Below, one piece after another: positions 1 through 4,734 of a stretch of DNA of 6,581 nucleotides. Source of the stretch: Balneolales bacterium (GTDB lineage Bacteria > Bacteroidota > Rhodothermia > Balneolales > Natronogracilivirgulaceae); assembly GCA_007135895.1 (NCBI GenBank), contig SLHZ01000100.1:1-6581 (forward strand), given 5' to 3'. The notes under the pieces are model-generated. The model was not told where the DNA came from and made no database searches. It worked only from the letters and a program-made list of their open reading frames with translations. The first letter of the stretch is position 1, and the number at the start of each line of letters is the position of its first letter. The translations under genes were made by a program, and so were the position numbers.

Positions 1-2160
1 CAGTTCCGGTTGGAAATAAAACGAGCTCCGGACGGTCAAAATCCCCGTATTTCCCGTGTCCGACTGCATTATATCAACCCGGGTGCCTCCGACGAAGCCT
101 TGCTGCAGGTCCTGGATGAGAAGTCTTACCATAACCGTCAGCTCCGGCGACAAACACGACCGGCCAAAGAAGAAAGACATCTCAAAGAGTTGAGAGGCGA
201 AGTCCAGGACCGTCAGACATTTCCTCTGCCGGACTATGTGGATCGTGCAACCTGGGGGGCTTCGATCGGACTGACCAACAGGGCGGGTCGGACACCCACT
301 ACTGTAACCCATCTGGTGGTGCACCATTCCGCCGGCAACACCACCTCCTCAGACTTTGCGGCGGTAGTACGCGGTTACTACAATTTTCATGTAACGGGCA
401 GAGGATGGGTTGATATTGGATACAACTGGCTGGTAGACGGCAACGGGGTGGTGTATCAGGGACGTGCCTTTGCCATGGATGGCAGAAAAGACGTCATTGG
501 AGCCCATGCCGGAGGTTTCAATACCAACTCCATGGGAGTCTGCGTGATCGGGAACTACATGACGATCCAGCCCACTGACCCGGCCCGGGGTGCCCTTCAC
601 GAAGTACTGGCATGGAAAGCAGATGAACGGGGTATCGACCCGCAAGGCAACGCCCGTCATCCGGCTACCGGCCGCACGCTTCCCACCATTCAGGGCCACC
701 GTGATGTGACAGCCACTTCATGTCCGGGCAATGCCCTCTATGCACAGCTATCGGATATAAAACTGCAAGTAGCCGTACTCATTGATTCCTGGTTTGATAA
801 AGAAGACCTCGTAGTGGAGCAGAGCTGGGAGCGCTCCTTTGATGCCGAAAACGCTTTTGAATGGATGGGCAGCGGCAGCAGTGAAACCGAGCTCAGTATG
901 GATTACCACGACGGACGATTATGGGTAGCCAGCAGCAGCGAAGGCTCTCATATCCGCATCCTCGATGCCGATACAGGAGAGGAAACCGGTCTTATCGATG
1001 TGGCCGAAACAGCTTCCGCATGGATGCCGGAAGGAGAAACGTTCACCATTGCGACGGTAAGGGTGAGCGATGATGGCTATCTCGTAGTTACCAACCGGAC
1101 AGTCGATGCCGGCTCGGATCCGTTCCGCGTAATGGTGCTGAAACCGGACGGATCTGACGTTTCGGGTTATCTTCTGTTTGAAGAGCAGGGTTTTGGTCTG
1201 GGGCGACAGCTCTCGGTAAAAGGCTCCTATTCTGCCGGCGAACTCTCTGTTTACGCCCCTGTGTCGAATCAGGGCAAGGTGTTGCGCTGGCAGGGACTTG
1301 CTGTTCAGCATGCGGATAAACATGCTGCCGGTCAGGTTCGTGGTAAACCGATGCGGGAAGTACCGCTCAACGCAGACGATTCACCGGAAATTCTCGAACT
1401 CCAGGGTATGTCCGGATGGGGAGGGCAGGCGGACGTCGCCCTCAAAATCAGTGACAAACACCCCGGTTTTTTTGCCGGGTCCATACAAAGCGATTTGATA
1501 CGCGAGTTCGACGCGGAGGGTAATCAGGTGGGACATGTTTCCTTCGCTGAGGGTTCCACTCGCACCAGTGCCCTGCGTCATGCCTCCTATGCAGGCAGAG
1601 AGTACCTCTTTGCCTGGCACCCCAATGAAAGGAAGGTCCGCTGGCAATCACTCTTCGGAGAGCCCGATGATGCGGAGACGGACCGGACGGCTGTCCGGCT
1701 ATTCCTGAGCGAGCCCCTCGGCAGCACCGGCAACAGAACCACCGTGAGAATCGGGGATCTGGCCCTGCGTGACCACCGAAATGGCTCCTTTGATCTTTTT
1801 GTACTGGCACCCAATAATGGCATCTGGTCATGGTATCTGCAGGGGCCTGAATATACCGGAGTTGTATCGGCCCGGGATGAGCTGGCAGATCTGCCGGAGT
1901 TCCACGAGCTGGAACAAAACTACCCCAACCCCTTCAACCCGGTGACGCATATAACCTATACCCTTCCTGAAGCCTCTGATGTACGCCTTGAGATCTACAA
2001 TCTGCTGGGACAACAGGTCACCGTATTGGTCAGCAGCCATCAGGAAGCGGGCCGGCATACCGTTCATTTTGACGCGGGCGGCCTGGCCAGCGGAATTTAT
2101 GTCTACCGGCTCATGGCCGGAAATACCATCATAAGCCGGAAAATGACGCTGATCAAATAG
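1..2160 (+). CDS. T9SS-exported N-acetylmuramoyl-L-alanine amidase (PGRP/Amidase_2 type) with beta-propeller-like middle, 5' partial
   Basis: This predicted secreted zinc amidase would cut the bond between MurNAc and L-Ala in peptidoglycan. Residue numbers count TTG at base 10 as 1. The amidase domain spans about 75-255. It has a PGRP-like ATWGAS entry (79-84), first ligand His105 in VVHHSAG, Tyr138 in IGYNW, second ligand His230 in QGHRDV, Thr236 and ligand Cys238 in TSCPGN. This is the full His/His/Cys site with the supporting Tyr and Thr known from T7 lysozyme and catalytic PGRPs, so activity is expected. Residues about 270-611 form a repetitive beta-rich region matching the propeller of the third gene. 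Residues about 632-716 are a T9SS type A sorting domain (QNYPNPFNP at 637-645, GLASGIYVYRL near 691-701). The frame is open to base 1 (codons Q, F, R) with no signal peptide or ribosome binding site in view. T9SS cargo needs a Sec signal, so the true start is very probably upstream. Gene 2 follows after 45 bases. The amidase and sorting calls are firm; the target wall is unknown. Confidence 0.93.
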   Translation, partial: QFRLEIKRAPDGQNPRISRVRLHYINPGASDEALLQVLDEKSYHNRQLRRQTRPAKEERHLKELRGEVQDRQTFPLPDYVDRATWGASIGLTNRAGRTPTTVTHLVVHHSAGNTTSSDFAAVVRGYYNFHVTGRGWVDIGYNWLVDGNGVVYQGRAFAMDGRKDVIGAHAGGFNTNSMGVCVIGNYMTIQPTDPARGALHEVLAWKADERGIDPQGNARHPATGRTLPTIQGHRDVTATSCPGNALYAQLSDIKLQVAVLIDSWFDKEDLVVEQSWERSFDAENAFEWMGSGSSETELSMDYHDGRLWVASSSEGSHIRILDADTGEETGLIDVAETASAWMPEGETFTIATVRVSDDGYLVVTNRTVDAGSDPFRVMVLKPDGSDVSGYLLFEEQGFGLGRQLSVKGSYSAGELSVYAPVSNQGKVLRWQGLAVQHADKHAAGQVRGKPMREVPLNADDSPEILELQGMSGWGGQADVALKISDKHPGFFAGSIQSDLIREFDAEGNQVGHVSFAEGSTRTSALRHASYAGREYLFAWHPNERKVRWQSLFGEPDDAETDRTAVRLFLSEPLGSTGNRTTVRIGDLALRDHRNGSFDLFVLAPNNGIWSWYLQGPEYTGVVSARDELADLPEFHELEQNYPNPFNPVTHITYTLPEASDVRLEIYNLLGQQVTVLVSSHQEAGRHTVHFDAGGLASGIYVYRLMAGNTIISRKMTLIK

Positions 2161-2191
2161 TATCATAAATAGATAAATAAATGCTCTTAGT

Positions 2192-2197
2192 GGGGAG
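2192..2197 (+). promoter_or_regulatory. Ribosome binding site for the C39-like peptidase gene
   Basis: GGGGAG lies 8 bases before TTG at 2206 and 17 bases before the in-frame ATG at 2215. This spacing favours the TTG start. The site overlaps a small potential hairpin in which GGGA (2193-2196) pairs with TCCC (2201-2204) around a GAAA loop, which could partly mask it. Confidence 0.6.
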
Positions 2198-2205
2198 AAA
2201 TCCCG

Positions 2206-4422
2206 TTGAAAAAAATGATCCCGGAAAAAAAAGATTCTCATACACTTGCCGGTGCAAAACCGGAGTATTGGCCGTTTAAGCTGAGAAATATCGCGATACC
2301 CCGATCAGCGGCAACCATATTTTTCCTCTTGCTGATTCTGCTGCTCTGTCCGGGGTACCCGTTGGCGCAGGTAGTCCCCGATTCCTACCGTCTGGAATCG
2401 GATGGGTATTTGCGTCATCCGCGTCACACTCCGCATGGCATCATTGCCACGAACAACTATGCGTCCGAACTGTACCTGATTCAGGAAGGAAACCTGACGG
2501 TACTGGTCAGCTCGCCGGGATCCGGACGGTATGCGAGTTATTCGAAAGACGGGCGCCTGGTAGGTTTCAAGTCCATCGATGGCCATGGGCGCCAGGCTCC
2601 GGCGGTGCTGGATCTTGACGATGGGGGAGAGGTCCGCTTGCTGCATGATTACACGGAACAGTGCGGACAGCCCTCTTTTTTCGGACAGGATGAATATGCT
2701 TTTACGGTGGGAACGGTGTTGCGGGTATACCGCCGAAGTACTACCCGGCCGGGGGAACTCGAAATCGAAGAGCACGACCTGGGCGATTATGTGAATTTGG
2801 CCCCTGTGTCGCCGGATGGGCACCATGTCATTTACAACAATATCGATGACGAACTGTTGCTGATGGAGTTTTCTTCGGGTTCGGTTCACCGGATCAGTCC
2901 GCCGGGACAGGCGTCATTTGCACCGGTCTGGTCTCCCGATGGCGGCAAGATCGCCTATATGACCAACCGGGGTCGTCTGTTTGTTTACGAACTGGCTTCA
3001 GACAGTAATCATTCATTGGGAAAGGGCCGCGATCCCTCCTGGCACGATGATTCGGAACAACTGGTCTTCACGCGATCTCGCATTGAAGATTTTAAGCTTA
3101 TGGAAACCGGTGTGGTTCAGAGCCGCTACGACGGCCGTGATCAGCGTGCGCTGACCGATCCGGCCGAATCGGCGGCCCATGACGGGAGTGTAGCGCCGGA
3201 TGGCGGCGTGCTCTACTATGATTTGACTGAGCGCCGGGTCATCGGACTTGAACGGGAGGAGGGGCACGTGCAAAAAAAAGAGAAATATTCTCTGCCCGAA
3301 CCCGGCCGTATCCGTTTTCGTCCATCGGGAGCCGTGGGTCCTGATGGAACACCACTGGCGCCTGACACGCTCAGGATACATGACGCGATCGAACCGGATG
3401 CCCGGAAACAGGGTGCGCAGCAGAATGATCCGGGATTTTCGAACCGAATCCTGAGTCCGCTACAGAGCCGGGAGGAAAAAGTCCGGGACCTGGACGCGTC
3501 GATTTTGATTACCGGGGTCCCCTTCGTCAACCAGGTGTGGGATACTCCCTTTTTTTCCGGCAACAGCTACAATTACGCCTCATGTGCGCCAACAACGGCG
3601 GTGATGGTGATCGGGTATTTCGAAAAGCTTCCACCCTGGCCCTCCCATCGCCATCAGGGTATCCGCCGGGATTACGCCAACTATGTGGCGCTTGAATACA
3701 GTGCCTACGGACACACCTATAACACGGTGAGCCGCGGGGTGATGGGGGGTATGGGATACATGTGGAGCGGACAATTCGGGTCTTCAGGCAGTCCCCGGAC
3801 CACGATGAGAGGATATGTCGACCAGCACGATCTGGAGTCGGTGCAGTACTGGGATACACCGTATTCCAACCTGCTGACGGAACTGGAGGATGGCAACCCC
3901 TATCCCTTGTGCGTTTTGCTCACCACCTCCGGTCACCTGATATTGGCGGTGGGGGTCCAGGAGGCGCGCCGGACCGTCATCGTGATGGATCCCTACGGTA
4001 ACAAGAATATCTCCTATCCCTCGTATGACGGCATCAAGGTGGTCTATGACTGGCCGGGATACAACTATGGCAATCAAAACCTGGAGCGCGTCGCCTGGAC
4101 CGTTACGGCGCGGGGCGACAAGGGACCCGACGAGGATCTGTTTCAGGAGGATCGTCCCGAGGCCTATGCCTTGCACCAGAACTATCCCAACCCTTTCAAT
4201 CCATCCACAACCATCCGTTTCGATCTGCCCCGCTCTTCCCATGTAAACCTGGAGATTTTCTGCGTGAGCGGCCGTCGGGTCGCCGTGCTGATTGACGGGG
4301 AGATGCCCCCGGATGCGCATGAGGTGGTTTTTGACGCGTCGGGCCTCGCCAGCGGTGTCTACATCTATCGTCTGCGGACCGGTCAATTTGAAAGGAGCAT
4401 ACCCATGGTTCTGGTCAGATAA
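2206..4422 (+). CDS. T9SS-exported C39-like cysteine peptidase with N-terminal TolB/PD40-like beta-propeller
   Basis: This is a predicted exported cysteine peptidase of 738 residues. TTG 2206 is chosen because GGGGAG sits 8 bases upstream; ATG 2215 is the alternative, and an in-frame TAG at 2188 rules out a longer start. A long basic N-region precedes a hydrophobic stretch (about 35-48) and a likely signal-peptidase site after Ala54 (PLA/Q). Residues about 60-345 carry TolB/PD40-type propeller blades, seen as repeated S/A-PDG-x-x-x-x-Y motifs (VSPDG 201, WSPDG 242, VAPDG 329). Residues about 434-635 match the C39-like family (Peptidase_C39_2, papain fold): Gln443 in FVNQ as oxyanion residue, nucleophile Cys460 in SCAPTTAVM, His577 in SGHLILAVG and Asp595 in VMDPYGN. 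The family typically has CGPTS, here CAPTT. Residues 655-738 are a T9SS type A sorting domain, ungapped with that of gene 1 (41 of 83 residues identical by hand count). The substrate is unknown; bacteriocin-leader processing is unlikely because no ABC transporter is fused. The gene probably shares a transcript with gene 1. Confidence 0.93.
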   Translation: MKKMIPEKKDSHTLAGAKPEYWPFKLRNIAIPRSAATIFFLLLILLLCPGYPLAQVVPDSYRLESDGYLRHPRHTPHGIIATNNYASELYLIQEGNLTVLVSSPGSGRYASYSKDGRLVGFKSIDGHGRQAPAVLDLDDGGEVRLLHDYTEQCGQPSFFGQDEYAFTVGTVLRVYRRSTTRPGELEIEEHDLGDYVNLAPVSPDGHHVIYNNIDDELLLMEFSSGSVHRISPPGQASFAPVWSPDGGKIAYMTNRGRLFVYELASDSNHSLGKGRDPSWHDDSEQLVFTRSRIEDFKLMETGVVQSRYDGRDQRALTDPAESAAHDGSVAPDGGVLYYDLTERRVIGLEREEGHVQKKEKYSLPEPGRIRFRPSGAVGPDGTPLAPDTLRIHDAIEPDARKQGAQQNDPGFSNRILSPLQSREEKVRDLDASILITGVPFVNQVWDTPFFSGNSYNYASCAPTTAVMVIGYFEKLPPWPSHRHQGIRRDYANYVALEYSAYGHTYNTVSRGVMGGMGYMWSGQFGSSGSPRTTMRGYVDQHDLESVQYWDTPYSNLLTELEDGNPYPLCVLLTTSGHLILAVGVQEARRTVIVMDPYGNKNISYPSYDGIKVVYDWPGYNYGNQNLERVAWTVTARGDKGPDEDLFQEDRPEAYALHQNYPNPFNPSTTIRFDLPRSSHVNLEIFCVSGRRVAVLIDGEMPPDAHEVVFDASGLASGVYIYRLRTGQFERSIPMVLVR

Positions 4423-4445
4423 AAAAAGCCCATGGTTCTGGTCAG
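4402..4445 (+). repeat. 27-base-period direct repeat across the stop codon of the C39-like peptidase gene
   Basis: A 17-base sequence beginning CCCATGGTTCTGG occurs at 4402-4418 and again, identical, at 4429-4445. The period is 27 bases, which keeps the reading frame. The first copy encodes the final PMVLVR and is followed by TAA (4420-4422). The second copy would encode PMVLVR again and is followed by TGA (4447-4449). It looks like a recent local duplication of the 3' end of the gene, leaving a backup stop. Confidence 0.85.
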
Positions 4446-4517
4446 GTGAAATGTCCATGACCGCTGACCGGACACAGGGGGGCATGATAATAATTCTCAT
4501 GGACATTCTGTGTGACC
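4440..4517 (+). terminator. Imperfect inverted repeat downstream of the peptidase gene, possible terminator or 3'-end stabiliser
   Basis: AATGTCCATGA at 4450-4460 is the perfect reverse complement of TCATGGACATT at 4497-4507. Beyond a 5-by-5 internal loop the arms pair again as GGTCA (4440-4444) with TGACC (4513-4517). The hairpin loop is 36 bases. It lies 17 bases after the peptidase stop, where a 3' structure is expected, but no run of T follows, so it is not a textbook intrinsic terminator. It could instead protect the mRNA end or be a protein-binding site. Confidence 0.4.
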
Positions 4518-4644
4518 TTATAAAACAGAATTAAATAATCACATGAATGGGGATTGTATACAGGACTCCATCCAGGTAAAAAAAGTCATGTTCTTCTCCC
4601 TGTTTATTCCCCGCACTTTTTACACACTCTTACCATGCCGTGAA

Positions 4645-4675
4645 TTGCAAAAAGATCGAAAATTGAGTAGGTTCA
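4645..4675 (+). promoter_or_regulatory. Weak Bacteroidota-type promoter candidate for the propeller/beta-helix gene
   Basis: TTG at 4645-4647 and TAGGTTCA at 4668-4675 are separated by 20 bases. This resembles the Bacteroidota sigma-factor consensus of TTG near -33 and TAnnTTTG near -7, but the last two bases of the -7 element do not match. It would give a leader of roughly 55 bases. The match is weak and could be chance. Confidence 0.2.
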
Positions 4676-4722
4676 GGGGATGATGCCAAAGCGATTCACT
4701 ACCCAACCAACAATAGATATAT

Positions 4723-4727
4723 AGGAG
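4723..4727 (+). promoter_or_regulatory. Ribosome binding site for the propeller/beta-helix gene
   Basis: AGGAG lies 7 bases before ATG 4735 in an AT-rich setting (TATATAGGAGCATATTT). It fixes the start, which is also followed at once by a good signal peptide. Confidence 0.7.
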
Positions 4728-4734
4728 CATATTT

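Larger units (their letters stand above)
4423..4734. other. Intergenic region between the peptidase gene and the propeller/beta-helix gene
   Basis: No convincing gene is present in these 312 bases. The region holds the second copy of the 27-base-period repeat, a long imperfect inverted repeat (4440-4517), a third degenerate copy of an A-rich motif at 4573-4594, the small palindrome TGTATACA at 4555-4562, a weak promoter candidate (4645-4675) and the ribosome binding site of the downstream gene. Base composition is more AT-rich than in the flanking genes, as expected for a regulatory gap. Its size suggests gene 3 is transcribed separately from genes 1 and 2. Confidence 0.7.

Noticed and set aside
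1462..1479. CCCGG, T-rich loop, CCGGG hairpin resembling a terminator inside the amidase gene
   Set aside because: It lies within a well supported coding region (HPGFFAG), the T run is in the loop rather than after the stem, and the stem is only 5 bp.
1448..1831. Overlapping - strand open frames opposite the middle of the amidase gene
   Set aside because: They are arginine- and cysteine-rich translations opposite a propeller that aligns with gene 3, so the + strand is the coding one.
2335..2370. Possible lipoprotein signal at Cys48 of the peptidase
   Set aside because: The residue before Cys is Leu rather than Gly, Ala or Ser, so it is not a normal lipobox; a signal peptidase I site after Ala54 fits better.
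2305..2889. A 194-codon open frame on the - strand opposite the propeller of the peptidase gene
   Set aside because: It is a shadow of the + strand gene with low-complexity basic composition and no domain, signal peptide or convincing start.
3784..4506. A 240-codon open frame on the - strand opposite the end of the peptidase gene
   Set aside because: It lies almost wholly opposite the C39 and sorting domains, whose catalytic and sorting motifs prove the + strand is coding. Its translation shows no recognisable domain.
4432..4534. ATG within the second repeat copy, or the short + frame ending at 4534, as a small gene
   Set aside because: The ATG 4432 frame stops after six codons, and the other frame begins inside the peptidase gene with a composition typical of a frame shadow.
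4555..4562. Palindrome TGTATACA as an operator
   Set aside because: An 8-base palindrome is common by chance, stands alone, and is far from the likely promoter.
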